IMG/VR virus record: IMGVR_UViG_3300005613_000094
Location: 1-50,189 of that record
Source: a virus
Reading direction: 5' to 3' (one strand)
Length of the DNA stretch: 50,189 bases
The notes under the pieces were generated by a model. It did no database searches. It was not told where the DNA came from and saw only the letters and a program-made list of their open reading frames with translations. Each line of letters starts with the position of its first letter. The first letter of the stretch is position 1. Positions 24,972 to 31,460 of this stretch are shown piece by piece. The position numbers were made by a program, and so were the translations under genes.

Positions 24972-25262
24972 ATGAAACAAACAGACGATAAGATTAGCGG
25001 ACGCATGGACACCGTGTTGGCGCAATGGCTGCGTAAAGCCACCCCAGCACAGCGCCAGGCGCTGGCGGACGGGGCCAAGACATCAGTCGGGTATTTACGC
25101 CTATTAGCGGGTGTCCACCGTGAGAATCCCAAACTGAGATTGGCGATGGCTATAGTGGAACAAGCGAACAAGATCCCCCCTGACGGGGTGACGGGTGTGC
25201 CGCTCCCTATTATCAACCTGGAAGACCTGGCTATCCCTACACGTTACAAAGGTAAGCAGTGA
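24972..25262 (+). CDS. Cro/YdaS-like helix-turn-helix regulator
   Basis: A 96-residue protein. Residues about 19-50 (WLRKATPAQRQALADGAKTS, then VGYLRLLAGVHRENP) follow the YdaS/Cro-like pattern used by phage antirepressors. The ATG at 24972 has GAGGGA upstream; an upstream in-frame start lies over the putative operator. It is the first gene of the rightward operon and is divergent from the other regulator, as in a phage genetic switch. Its stop overlaps the primase start (GTGA). Confidence 0.75.
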   Translation: MKQTDDKISGRMDTVLAQWLRKATPAQRQALADGAKTSVGYLRLLAGVHRENPKLRLAMAIVEQANKIPPDGVTGVPLPIINLEDLAIPTRYKGKQ

Positions 25263-27289
25263 GTGCACGCTGGGGGGCGACCCCCGACGAGTGGTTCGAG
25301 TTCGGCACCTTGTTAGATTTGGGTGCCGATCTTCTCCCAGTCGTATCGAATTTACGTGCGCAGATATCACCCAAGTCCAGCTTGAAGAAAGTGGGCAAGG
25401 TGCCGTCTCGCTATGGAAGAAACAAATTGGTGATAGGTGTCCCTAACTGGACAGGCCACGTTGCCACACTGAATGAACTGGTCGCCTGGGAAGAACAACC
25501 TGACTATGGAATATCGGTCATCTGTCGGGTAGCGAAGCCAGTGGATATTGATGTGCCTGATGTCGAGAAGGCCGTGAAGATCCAGGGCTACGTATCCGAG
25601 TGGCTTTACTCCGTTGGGGTGACTGAAGCACCGCTCAGATACCGGGTTGACTCCGGTAAGCGCATCATGCTGCTGCGTGTCAACGCCAACACCCCGAAGA
25701 CGGTCATCACTGTCGACGGTGGCATCGTAGAATTTTTGGGTAACAAGCAGCAATTCATCGCCGCCGGTACTCACGAGAATGGCGCACGGTACGAGTGGCA
25801 GGGCCTTGACCGAGGAGTCCCTGAGTTGACCCTCGACCAATACAACAGGCTCATCAGCCACGTGCAGGAGACCTTCGGCATCGAACCAATCCGCAAGGAA
25901 AAAGAAAGGAAAATCATCGACGGTTTAATCGATGAGCCTATTTACAATAAGCTGGTCGAGAGAAATGCCATCTTGTCTCACGAGGATAATGGCAGCTTCG
26001 GCATCATCTGTCCTTTCCACGACGAGCACACCACGGAGTCGGGCGACACCGGTACTGTGTATTTTCCTGCACACACTGGTGGCATGGCAACAGCAGCGAT
26101 CAAGTGTCTGCATGGGCATTGTGCGCATCGCCAGACGCATGACTTCGCCGCCGGTTTAGGAATCACTGGTGCGGATGACTTCGAGGTTTTGCCTGAAGAC
26201 GGCTCGGACTTCGTACAGCCTGGTGCAAACGAACCACATCCTGGTGTTGAGGGTGGATTCAACTTTATACTGGGCACCGCCTTCATGAACAGCGGGTCCA
26301 ACACCGAGTGGGTCATCAAAGGTTTGATCCCGTGTGACTCCGTCGGTTTAGTGATAGGCCCTCCAGGCTCGGGCAAAACGTTTGTGTTGATCGACGCTGT
26401 TTTCGCTGCCATACGTAATGTGCCATGGCGCGACCGCCGAACTAAGAAAGCCAAAGTACTTTATATATGTGCCGAGGGGGAGAATAGTTTCCGACTGCGC
26501 CTACGTGCATACTGTAAAGAGCACGGCATTGAAGACATCGACGATCTGGCTGTGTTGGCTGCGGCACCAAATTTTTCCGACAAGAAAGAGGTGAAGAAGT
26601 TTATCCGTGATGTTCGAGCGTTCGGTATATCCTTCGATTTGATCGTCGTTGACACCTTGAGCCAGTGCGCGCCAGGTGCTGATGAGAACGCGGCTAAGGA
26701 CATGGGCGAACTGCTGGCCAACTATAAGCACATCCAGCGAGCACTCAATGCAGCCATTGTCCTTGTCCACCATACTGGAAAGAACGCGTCAGCTGGCGCA
26801 CGTGGTTGGAGTGGAATAAAAGCTAACACCGGTTATGTGATAGAGGTCAACGTCAAGGGCAAGGGTGCCGACACTCAACGCTGGGTAGAAGTTTCCAGAC
26901 AGAAAGACGGCGAAGAGGGCGCCATCTTCGAGTTCCAACTACGAGAAGTAGTCGTGGGTGTTGATCAAGACGGCGACGACCTGAAGTCTATGGTGGTTGA
27001 CTTCGTTGAGGACGGCGGACTGGACGTACTGCCAGAGGCTGAAGGAGCCAAGGGCATCGGCCCACTGAAGAAAGACATCTTGTCCAAGGCTGTCGAGTTT
27101 AAGCAGGGCAACGCTCGCTGGCCGGTTAAGAGTGAGCTGACTACCATGGTGCGTGAAAACACCACCCGTCAGCAGAGCAAAGTCCACGAGGCCATTGATG
27201 AGATGGTAGAGCGCGGCTTGCTAGACGAGAGGGACAAGGCCTTATCTGTCCCTGGTACAAACCCACGATCAGCGAACCTGGAGGAGTAG
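25259..27289 (+). CDS. Primase-helicase (RepA/AAA_25-type) replication protein
   Basis: A 676-residue protein with a GTG start. The N-terminal 210 residues resemble a bifunctional primase-polymerase domain (PVDIDVPD, RVDSGKRIMLL). A zinc-binding CPFH...CLHGHC region follows at about 248-300. A RecA-like helicase domain has Walker A GPPGSGKT near residue 366, Walker B FDLIVVDT near 459 and the downstream VLVHHTGKNASAGARG. A winged-helix-like tail ends the protein. It would prime and unwind DNA for the family A polymerase on the other strand of the switch. The assignment of primase activity is by resemblance; the ATPase is clear. Confidence 0.85.
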   Translation: MSARWGATPDEWFEFGTLLDLGADLLPVVSNLRAQISPKSSLKKVGKVPSRYGRNKLVIGVPNWTGHVATLNELVAWEEQPDYGISVICRVAKPVDIDVPDVEKAVKIQGYVSEWLYSVGVTEAPLRYRVDSGKRIMLLRVNANTPKTVITVDGGIVEFLGNKQQFIAAGTHENGARYEWQGLDRGVPELTLDQYNRLISHVQETFGIEPIRKEKERKIIDGLIDEPIYNKLVERNAILSHEDNGSFGIICPFHDEHTTESGDTGTVYFPAHTGGMATAAIKCLHGHCAHRQTHDFAAGLGITGADDFEVLPEDGSDFVQPGANEPHPGVEGGFNFILGTAFMNSGSNTEWVIKGLIPCDSVGLVIGPPGSGKTFVLIDAVFAAIRNVPWRDRRTKKAKVLYICAEGENSFRLRLRAYCKEHGIEDIDDLAVLAAAPNFSDKKEVKKFIRDVRAFGISFDLIVVDTLSQCAPGADENAAKDMGELLANYKHIQRALNAAIVLVHHTGKNASAGARGWSGIKANTGYVIEVNVKGKGADTQRWVEVSRQKDGEEGAIFEFQLREVVVGVDQDGDDLKSMVVDFVEDGGLDVLPEAEGAKGIGPLKKDILSKAVEFKQGNARWPVKSELTTMVRENTTRQQSKVHEAIDEMVERGLLDERDKALSVPGTNPRSANLEE

Positions 27290-27291
27290 GT

Positions 27292-27477
27292 ATGAGTATA
27301 TTGTGCCGCATCGGTTTGCACAGCATCGTGGTGCCACAGAGGTTTGTGTACGACGAGAAGGGGTTGATGGTGCTGGAGTTTATCAGCACTGTTAAGTGTT
27401 CGAAGTGTGGACACATCAAGGATCACACCCACTGGGTGTGGAATGGTTTTACAATGGTAGATAAAGAGGAGAAGTAA
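27292..27477 (+). CDS. Small zinc-ribbon-like protein
   Basis: A 61-residue protein with CSKCGH near residues 42-47 and an earlier Cys-x5-His pair (CRIGLH, residues 5-10), suggesting a zinc site. It lies two bases after the primase-helicase stop with GGAG upstream. Small proteins of this kind often accompany phage early operons. Function is unknown. Confidence 0.6.
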   Translation: MSILCRIGLHSIVVPQRFVYDEKGLMVLEFISTVKCSKCGHIKDHTHWVWNGFTMVDKEEK

Positions 27478-27480
27478 ATT

Positions 27481-27828
27481 ATGGGTGATTTAATAAACCA
27501 GTTGTCACAACGTGTACGTGCTTTGTTCAAGCGAGAGGGTTTCAACCACGACTACGATGCTGCTATGCATGCGGCCATCGGCGTCAGTGGTGAAGCCGGT
27601 GAGTTGCTGGATGCCGTAAAGAAGTGCTGGGCATACAACAAACCGATTGACCGTGACAACATTATCGAAGAACTTGGTGACCTGGAGTTCTACATGGAAG
27701 CGTTACGCCGGGAGCTGCTCATCACCAGGGAGACCACACTGCAGCACAACCATGATAAATTGTGCAAGCGTTATTCCGAGGGGGCGTACTCTGACGAGGC
27801 TGCCCAACAGCGCGCAGATAAAACGTAA
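27481..27828 (+). CDS. MazG-like nucleotide pyrophosphohydrolase
   Basis: A 115-residue all-alpha protein with the MazG signature: SGEAGELLDAV (about 37-47) and IIEELGDLEFYMEAL (about 59-73), giving the E-x-x-E and E-x-x-D metal-binding residues. Members hydrolyse NTPs or dNTPs to monophosphates. In phages they are thought to adjust nucleotide pools or alarmones. It is the last gene of the rightward early operon, followed by a terminator. Substrate is not predictable here. Confidence 0.85.
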   Translation: MGDLINQLSQRVRALFKREGFNHDYDAAMHAAIGVSGEAGELLDAVKKCWAYNKPIDRDNIIEELGDLEFYMEALRRELLITRETTLQHNHDKLCKRYSEGAYSDEAAQQRADKT

Positions 27829-27829
27829 C

Positions 27830-27844
27830 AAGAATTAGATTCTT
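27830..27844. promoter_or_regulatory. 15-bp dyad, site 1
   Basis: AAGAAT-TAG-ATTCTT, a perfect 6+6 inverted repeat with a 3-base centre, just after the MazG stop and before the terminator. It is the first of seven sites sharing AGAATnnnATTCT. Confidence 0.65.
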
Positions 27845-27848
27845 ACTT

Positions 27849-27873
27849 AACCCGCTTCGGCGGGTTTCTTTTT
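27849..27873 (+). terminator. Rho-independent terminator after early operon
   Basis: AACCCGC-TTCG-GCGGGTT: a 7-bp stem with a stable UUCG tetraloop, followed by a T-rich run (TTTCTTTTTG). Confidence 0.9.
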
Positions 27874-27888
27874 GTGTGAGGTATGAAC

Positions 27889-27920
27889 CAGAATGAGATT
27901 CTTATAAGAATGAGATTCTT
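27889..27920. promoter_or_regulatory. Paired 15-bp dyads, sites 2 and 3
   Basis: CAGAATGAGATTCTT (27889-27903) and AAGAATGAGATTCTT (27906-27920) lie 17 bp apart start to start. The junction itself forms ATTCTT-AT-AAGAAT, another perfect dyad. Helically spaced pairs like this suit cooperative binding of a dimeric protein. Confidence 0.75.
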
Positions 27921-28216
27921 GTTGGTGATTGTTATGGGTGCCACGGGTGGATTTTTGGGGGCACGTTTTGGAGGGTAAATTTTAGGTGTTTGGGGCGGAA
28001 TTGGTCGGCTGTCAGGGGGCGTGTGTGGCGTGTTAGGAAGTCAGAGGGTAGGCTAACCCCCACGGAAGGTCGCTTGCGTCGCGCCAGGGTGCCTTAAAAT
28101 CGGTCTGAGGTGTATTCCAGAGGTCAGATGTTAGTGTTATGTGTCAGCCGAGGTGTATTTTTTGATGTTATTCCGGGTTACTTTTATTTTTTTTTGATTT
28201 TAACTCCACCCCTCCC

Positions 28217-28248
28217 CTCCCTCTAGCCCCTAAGGGCTAGTGAGGGAG
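28217..28248. repeat. Inverted repeat (hairpin)
   Basis: CTCCCT+CTAGCCC, a 4-base loop CTAA, GGGCTAG+TG bulge+AGGGAG: 13 paired positions with a two-base bulge. No T tract follows, so it is not an obvious terminator. Confidence 0.65.
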
Positions 28249-28301
28249 AGAGGCGTAGCAAGGGCTTGGCCTCCCAATTTTTTAGCTTTTTGCTCGCTAG
28301 G

Positions 28302-28332
28302 CGCTGAACCCCGCCAGTACTGGGCTTCAGCG
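28302..28332. repeat. Inverted repeat, sister of the 28398 hairpin
   Basis: CGCTGAA-CCC pairs with GGG-c-TTCAGCG around a 10-base loop. The stem core CTGAA.CCC / GGG.TTCAG is shared with the hairpin at 28398-28426, so the two may bind the same factor. Confidence 0.6.
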
Positions 28333-28384
28333 AGTTTTTGACCCGCCTTTTTTGGCCCAAAAACAGGTTGGATTTTAGTCTCGA

Positions 28385-28472
28385 CCGTGCTTTTTTCCTG
28401 AAACCCCCGTAGTTGCTGGGTTTCAGAGGAGCACCACGGAAAAATAGCTAGGTAAGTGTAAAAAAGCACGGT
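28385..28472. repeat. Nested inverted repeats (cruciform-like)
   Basis: Outer arms CCGTGCTTTTTT (28385-28396) and AAAAAAGCACGG (28461-28472) are perfect 12-bp inverses. Inside them lies a perfect 9-bp hairpin, CTGAAACCC (28398-28406) with GGGTTTCAG (28418-28426). A minus-strand open frame covers part of this, but the palindromic constraint explains the sequence better than coding. Confidence 0.75.
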
Positions 28473-28492
28473 AAAAAAAAGTTAGGTCGAAC

Positions 28493-28548
28493 AAGAATGG
28501 TATTCTGATTAGCTATCAGAATGAGATTCTTATAAGAATGACATTCTT
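28493..28548. promoter_or_regulatory. 15-bp dyads, sites 4-6
   Basis: AAGAATGGTATTCTG (28493-28507), CAGAATGAGATTCTT (28517-28531) and AAGAATGACATTCTT (28534-28548). The last two repeat the 17-bp spacing and order of sites 2-3. The cluster ends 34 bp upstream of the TTGACA of the next promoter, a position that suits an activator or a repressor. Confidence 0.75.
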
Positions 28549-28582
28549 ATTCAATTAATTTACAAATAAATGGAAATAATAC

Positions 28583-28611
28583 TTGACACGTGATAAATAC
28601 CCCTATAAACT
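28583..28611 (+). promoter_or_regulatory. Rightward promoter of accessory genes
   Basis: TTGACA (28583-28588) with TATAAA at 15 bases (28604-28609) or TAAACT at 17 bases (28606-28611). The -35 is consensus. It lies just downstream of the dyad cluster and upstream of the 28643 gene. Confidence 0.65.
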
Positions 28612-28642
28612 CGGGTTCTGAACTTGGAAAAAGGACCCGATT

Positions 28643-28888
28643 TTGAGACTCAAGGACTATGAAATACCAGGTGAGGAGAACCACCAGGTTCATGCTTACC
28701 TGGATAACCAAGATAGTTATGTAATATTTAGCTACCTTGGGGCGGAGATAGTAAAAAGGGATATCACTTCTAACAAGAATCGATTCCTAGCAAGACAAGT
28801 GAAGTTGTTTATCGAGAAGTACCACACAGAGGAGAAACAAGATGGGAACAGTAAACTGGAAATTGCGCAGCCGACGTATTCGTGGTAA
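28643..28888 (+). CDS. Hypothetical protein, TTG start
   Basis: An 81-residue protein of unknown function. There is no in-frame ATG; a TTG at 28643 follows AAAGGA at a fair distance. It is the first gene after the dyad-controlled promoter. Mixed alpha/beta composition, C-terminal half basic. Its end overlaps the next start by about 47 bases. Confidence 0.45.
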   Translation: MRLKDYEIPGEENHQVHAYLDNQDSYVIFSYLGAEIVKRDITSNKNRFLARQVKLFIEKYHTEEKQDGNSKLEIAQPTYSW

Positions 28889-29042
28889 AGGCCCACACAT
28901 TGTCAACAGCGGTATCGTTGACGAATTCGTAGGTACTTACGCAGCAACACAACACGCAGTCAGTTTGAACGCTCAGTCATCACTAGTAATACAGAGCACA
29001 GCGTTCTTGATAGGTTTAGTTTATTTGATTATTAATTTGTAG
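28842..29042 (+). CDS. Small membrane protein
   Basis: A 66-residue protein with a basic N terminus (KLRSRRIRGKG) and a C-terminal hydrophobic span (about residues 47-66, LVIQSTAFLIGLVYLIINL). GAGGAG lies 7 bases before the ATG. The span at the extreme C terminus suggests a tail-anchored protein. Function is unknown. Confidence 0.6.
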   Translation: MGTVNWKLRSRRIRGKGPHIVNSGIVDEFVGTYAATQHAVSLNAQSSLVIQSTAFLIGLVYLIINL

Positions 29043-29054
29043 CAGTGTAAGCGT

Positions 29055-29076
29055 TCAGCTCTTTGCGGAGAGCTGA
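29055..29076. repeat. 8-bp stem hairpin between small genes
   Basis: TCAGCTCT-TTGCGG-AGAGCTGA, a perfect stem just after the 29042 stop. No T tract follows, so it may be an mRNA stability or attenuation element, not a full terminator. Confidence 0.55.
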
Positions 29077-29113
29077 GCGGTCAACATTGACCATAACAAT
29101 TAGGAGAATTAAA

Positions 29114-29248
29114 ATGTTACAGAGAATATGTGAACTACTAGACGTGACCCAACAGCAAGGCACACCACGCTCAGAAACAGTTATTGTTGAGGGCGTAACC
29201 TACCGCTTAACCACTGATGGGCAACACGTTGAACAAGTAACACGGTAG
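29114..29248 (+). CDS. Small hypothetical protein
   Basis: A 44-residue protein (MLQRICELLDVTQQQ). The start at 29114 is set by AGGAG 8 bases upstream; a longer frame from 29063 has no site. The second half is beta-like (ETVIVEGVTYRLTTDGQHV). Function is unknown. Confidence 0.55.
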   Translation: MLQRICELLDVTQQQGTPRSETVIVEGVTYRLTTDGQHVEQVTR

Positions 29249-29256
29249 AGTTTTTT

Positions 29257-29327
29257 CGCAGCGCCTCACTTTTTAATTAGTACAAATAGTTGAAAAGTTT
29301 GTCGACACAACAAATCGGGGCGCTGCG
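29257..29327. repeat. 9-bp inverted repeat flanking leader of the 29362 gene
   Basis: CGCAGCGCC (29257-29265) and GGCGCTGCG (29319-29327) are perfect inverses 53 bases apart, just upstream of the ATG at 29362. It could fold the leader RNA or form a loop between protein sites. Confidence 0.45.
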
Positions 29328-29361
29328 GGCCTAACTTTATAGGTAAACGAGGAGAAATATT

Positions 29362-29733
29362 ATGGGTATAACTATGTCAACTAAAAAAAAATCAAGAGTC
29401 GCTGCAGTAGAAGCTCGCGAGCTGCGCACCGAGCAAGAAGTAGCACCCCTTTTGGTCCAGAAGGCCGCGCACGATAAACTAGTTAGTGCAGTTAGCGAAC
29501 GCGCAAGGGACCTAGCTAACGAGATAGAGCGGTTACGCCAAACTAGGTATGCGGTGTACACGTTCTTCACCGAGAAGCACCCTGAGCTATTAGAGGAGTT
29601 TGTCAATGTAGCCTACAAGGAATGCGACGATAAAATGGAGTCCCATGCTGTTTCGGGCTTCCACGACGACGGAGTGCTAGATATGTCAACGATCAAGTGC
29701 ACCGGCGACGACTTTGACCCTTGGGAAGATTAG
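29362..29733 (+). CDS. Hypothetical helical accessory protein
   Basis: A 123-residue protein with a coiled-coil-like middle (about residues 47-70, SERARDLANEIERLRQT) and an acidic C terminus (DDFDPWED). GAGGAG is well placed for the ATG at 29362. Function is unknown. It begins a run of co-directional small genes up to the terminase. Confidence 0.55.
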   Translation: MGITMSTKKKSRVAAVEARELRTEQEVAPLLVQKAAHDKLVSAVSERARDLANEIERLRQTRYAVYTFFTEKHPELLEEFVNVAYKECDDKMESHAVSGFHDDGVLDMSTIKCTGDDFDPWED

Positions 29734-29745
29734 CGGAGGCGAATC

Positions 29746-30105
29746 ATGGTTAGATTGAGAACAGGGAAACACCCCACGGATACACGATTCAGGTTGTGGG
29801 ACAGAGAACCTTGGTTAGACCCTGTAACAGGGGAAGAGGTAGAGTGGTCGTTGTACTACTTGTTCTACCCTGGTACTACGGCACTAAGAAGGTGGTATAG
29901 GTATAAACTAGTAGCCGACGAACCAGCGGAGCACAAAGCGAACTACATGCTCGCGCACAACCCCCACGAGTATCGTTTCTCAATGCATAGCGACAGCCTC
30001 ATGTTAGAAGAACACCGCTCCGGGCTATACAGGAAGGTGTTGCAGGAAATACAGAACCGTGGGTTACATTTATTAACTGAAGATGAATTAAAGGAGATTT
30101 TCTGA
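29746..30105 (+). CDS. Hypothetical protein
   Basis: A 119-residue protein, aromatic-rich (WSLYYLFYPGTTALRRWYRYK), of unknown function. GGAGG lies 7 bases before the ATG. Its stop shares a base with the next start, so translation is coupled. Confidence 0.55.
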   Translation: MVRLRTGKHPTDTRFRLWDREPWLDPVTGEEVEWSLYYLFYPGTTALRRWYRYKLVADEPAEHKANYMLAHNPHEYRFSMHSDSLMLEEHRSGLYRKVLQEIQNRGLHLLTEDELKEIF

Positions 30106-30551
30106 TGCTACTGAACGAGGTAGGAGGCCTCCGACCTTGCGGTTTCGAGAGAGGGGAGCCCGTGTACAAACTGGACGCGGTGCTGGCGGAGGCTATTAGG
30201 AGTGTGAACAGTGGTACGTATTTTAACAGTTATAAGGTGAAGAAAATGACAAGCGATACTAAAAAAGCGAGTGACTTGCTGGATGAAGCGGATAAGATAT
30301 TTCGTGGTAAACTCGATAAGTTCCAACAGACCCAAGACCGGCTCATAGATTCATCGACCGCCGCGTCGAGATCCGTCAGAGAATCGACGCAGAAAATGTC
30401 GGAGGGGTTAGCCCGTATCGAGAAACAGGCTGACTTCAACCGGTTAGAGAGGTGCGTCGTGTTGTTGGAGAGAGCCAACCAGGCGTTAGCTTCTTTGGCT
30501 GAGCTGGAACAAGACGGTAAACTAGACAGAATAACCAACGCATTAAAATAA
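30105..30551 (+). CDS. Hypothetical coiled-coil protein
   Basis: A 148-residue protein. Residues about 48-148 are strongly helical with heptad character (ASDLLDEADKIFRGKLDKF, then LERCVVLLERANQALASLAEL). The first 45 residues are a separate, less ordered part. An internal ATG at 30247 could give a second, shorter product. Function is unknown. Confidence 0.55.
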   Translation: MLLNEVGGLRPCGFERGEPVYKLDAVLAEAIRSVNSGTYFNSYKVKKMTSDTKKASDLLDEADKIFRGKLDKFQQTQDRLIDSSTAASRSVRESTQKMSEGLARIEKQADFNRLERCVVLLERANQALASLAELEQDGKLDRITNALK

Positions 30552-30562
30552 GGGCATCAAAC

Positions 30563-30793
30563 ATGAATACCTCAGTAATACCGAAAGGATTTCGCGCTAA
30601 ACGTGTTGGCCCCCCTGAGAAGGGCGAGCTGATCCTCGGCAAAGGCGGTGAGGTGCTGCGTTGTAGTGGTGCCTTGAGCGCCACCTGTGCCATCGTGGAA
30701 CCGATTGGAGGTGTAGGGTACGAGCCCAGCCGGAATGTTGGCCGACGCCGCACTGACGCACCGCAAGATAAAGAACTCGAAGTGGAGGGGTAA
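30563..30793 (+). CDS. Small hypothetical basic protein
   Basis: A 76-residue protein of unknown function, with a Gly-rich centre and a basic patch (NVGRRRTD). Its stop overlaps the ATG of the following mini membrane protein by one base. Confidence 0.5.
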   Translation: MNTSVIPKGFRAKRVGPPEKGELILGKGGEVLRCSGALSATCAIVEPIGGVGYEPSRNVGRRRTDAPQDKELEVEG

Positions 30794-30954
30794 TGGAACA
30801 ACTTGCCAGGTTAATACTATTTGCTGTAGGTTTTATGACCATGCTCATGGTGGCCACTTCAGCCTTCGAGGTCTTTAACAACCACTTGTACAGCCAGGGT
30901 CATTACGACGCTGAACTGTATGAGTACGGACATAGAGGAGATACACATGTCTGA
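30793..30954 (+). CDS. Mini membrane protein 1 (53 aa)
   Basis: A 53-residue frame with one N-terminal hydrophobic span (about residues 6-24, RLILFAVGFMTMLMVATSA) and a polar, tyrosine-rich tail. Overlapping stop/start codons on both sides support translation. First in a chain of tiny membrane proteins. Confidence 0.55.
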   Translation: MEQLARLILFAVGFMTMLMVATSAFEVFNNHLYSQGHYDAELYEYGHRGDTHV

Positions 30955-31006
30955 AACAATATTTTACGCCATGATAGTGGTGCTGCTGTTGTGGGTGTCG
31001 AGATGA
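30947..31006 (+). CDS. Mini membrane protein 2 (19 aa)
   Basis: A 19-residue frame (MSETIFYAMIVVLLLWVSR) that is almost wholly a membrane span, with AGAGGAG ideally placed before its ATG. The strong ribosome binding site is the main reason to accept such a short gene. Confidence 0.45.
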   Translation: MSETIFYAMIVVLLLWVSR

Positions 31007-31092
31007 ACTGGGGCACATTGATCTACAAACTATGCCTGGTGTACTTCATAACCATGTGTGTCCTGTCTATTTCATCAATCTTTTTGGAGTAA
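31003..31092 (+). CDS. Mini membrane protein 3 (29 aa)
   Basis: A 29-residue frame overlapping the previous stop (ATGA). It is hydrophobic throughout (LIYKLCLVYFITMCVLSIS), consistent with one membrane span. Confidence 0.4.
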   Translation: MNWGTLIYKLCLVYFITMCVLSISSIFLE

Positions 31093-31095
31093 GAT

Positions 31096-31326
31096 ATGAC
31101 CCCACCCAAGGAATGCAGCAACTGCAGGTTTGCGCATGTACAACCAGCAATCAATGGAAACCCACATGTGGTTTGTCGTAGATACCCTCCCACCGCCGTG
31201 GTAAACCAGGAGTCCTTCACCCCACGGGCGGTGTACACTCCGGTAAGCAGCAGCGGTTGGTGTGGTGAGTACGAGATGTGCGACAAGACACGCGCCGCCT
31301 TACTAGACGAATGGGAGCAACTATGA
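31096..31326 (+). CDS. Small Cys-rich, putative zinc-binding protein
   Basis: A 76-residue protein with CSNC (7-10), another Cys near residue 27 and two near the C-terminal third (GWCGEYEMCD), fitting a zinc site. TTGGAGTAAGAT precedes the ATG. Function is unknown; the pattern occurs in many small phage proteins. Confidence 0.6.
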   Translation: MTPPKECSNCRFAHVQPAINGNPHVVCRRYPPTAVVNQESFTPRAVYTPVSSSGWCGEYEMCDKTRAALLDEWEQL

Positions 31327-31385
31327 TACTTACTTTCTGTGGGATACTACTTTTAATCCTCATGCTCCTGACCTGGGACATGTAA
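31323..31385 (+). CDS. Mini membrane protein 4 (20 aa)
   Basis: A 20-residue frame (MILTFCGILLLILMLLTWDM) overlapping the previous stop (ATGA). It is a pure membrane span. It is the last of four tiny membrane proteins just upstream of the late promoter. Confidence 0.4.
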   Translation: MILTFCGILLLILMLLTWDM

Positions 31386-31391
31386 CCGAAC

Positions 31392-31406
31392 CAGAATGAG
31401 ATTCTT
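31392..31406. promoter_or_regulatory. 15-bp dyad, site 7 (late promoter)
   Basis: CAGAATGAGATTCTT. The 19 bases GAACCAGAATGAGATTCTT match those at site 2 exactly. The site lies 20 bp upstream of the -35 of the terminase promoter, where a bound protein could activate or block late transcription. Confidence 0.7.
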
Positions 31407-31425
31407 GTAAATCCGATACAAAATC

Positions 31426-31454
31426 TTGCCTTAATCGTTTAATTGCGCTACCAT
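31426..31454 (+). promoter_or_regulatory. Candidate late promoter
   Basis: TTGCCT (31426-31431), 17-base spacer, TACCAT (31449-31454). The expected transcription start coincides with the ATG at 31461, so the terminase mRNA from this promoter would be leaderless. The -10 is a weak match. Confidence 0.45.
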
Positions 31455-31460
31455 ACGCGC

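Larger units (their letters stand above)
27921..28492. other. Gene-poor control region with nested inverted repeats; candidate origin
   Basis: About 570 bases with no convincing gene, bounded on both sides by dyad clusters. Contents: a T-rich run at about 28181-28202, a bulged hairpin at 28217-28248 (CTAGCCC/GGGCTAG core), a hairpin at 28302-28332 (CGCTGAACCC against GGGCTTCAGCG), and the nested structure at 28385-28472. An AT-rich element, iteron-like dyads and cruciform-forming repeats together suit a replication origin or packaging locus. This is inference. Confidence 0.5.

Noticed and set aside
24536-25216. 226-codon version of the first leftward gene
   Set aside because: It would run through the consensus promoter and the divergent regulator. 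The ATG at 24802 with GGAG fits the promoter position.
28230-28469. Minus-strand 79-codon open frame in the control region
   Set aside because: It coincides with nested inverted repeats, has no good ribosome binding site, and runs against the flanking genes. The protein has no recognisable pattern. I treat it as non-coding, with moderate confidence.
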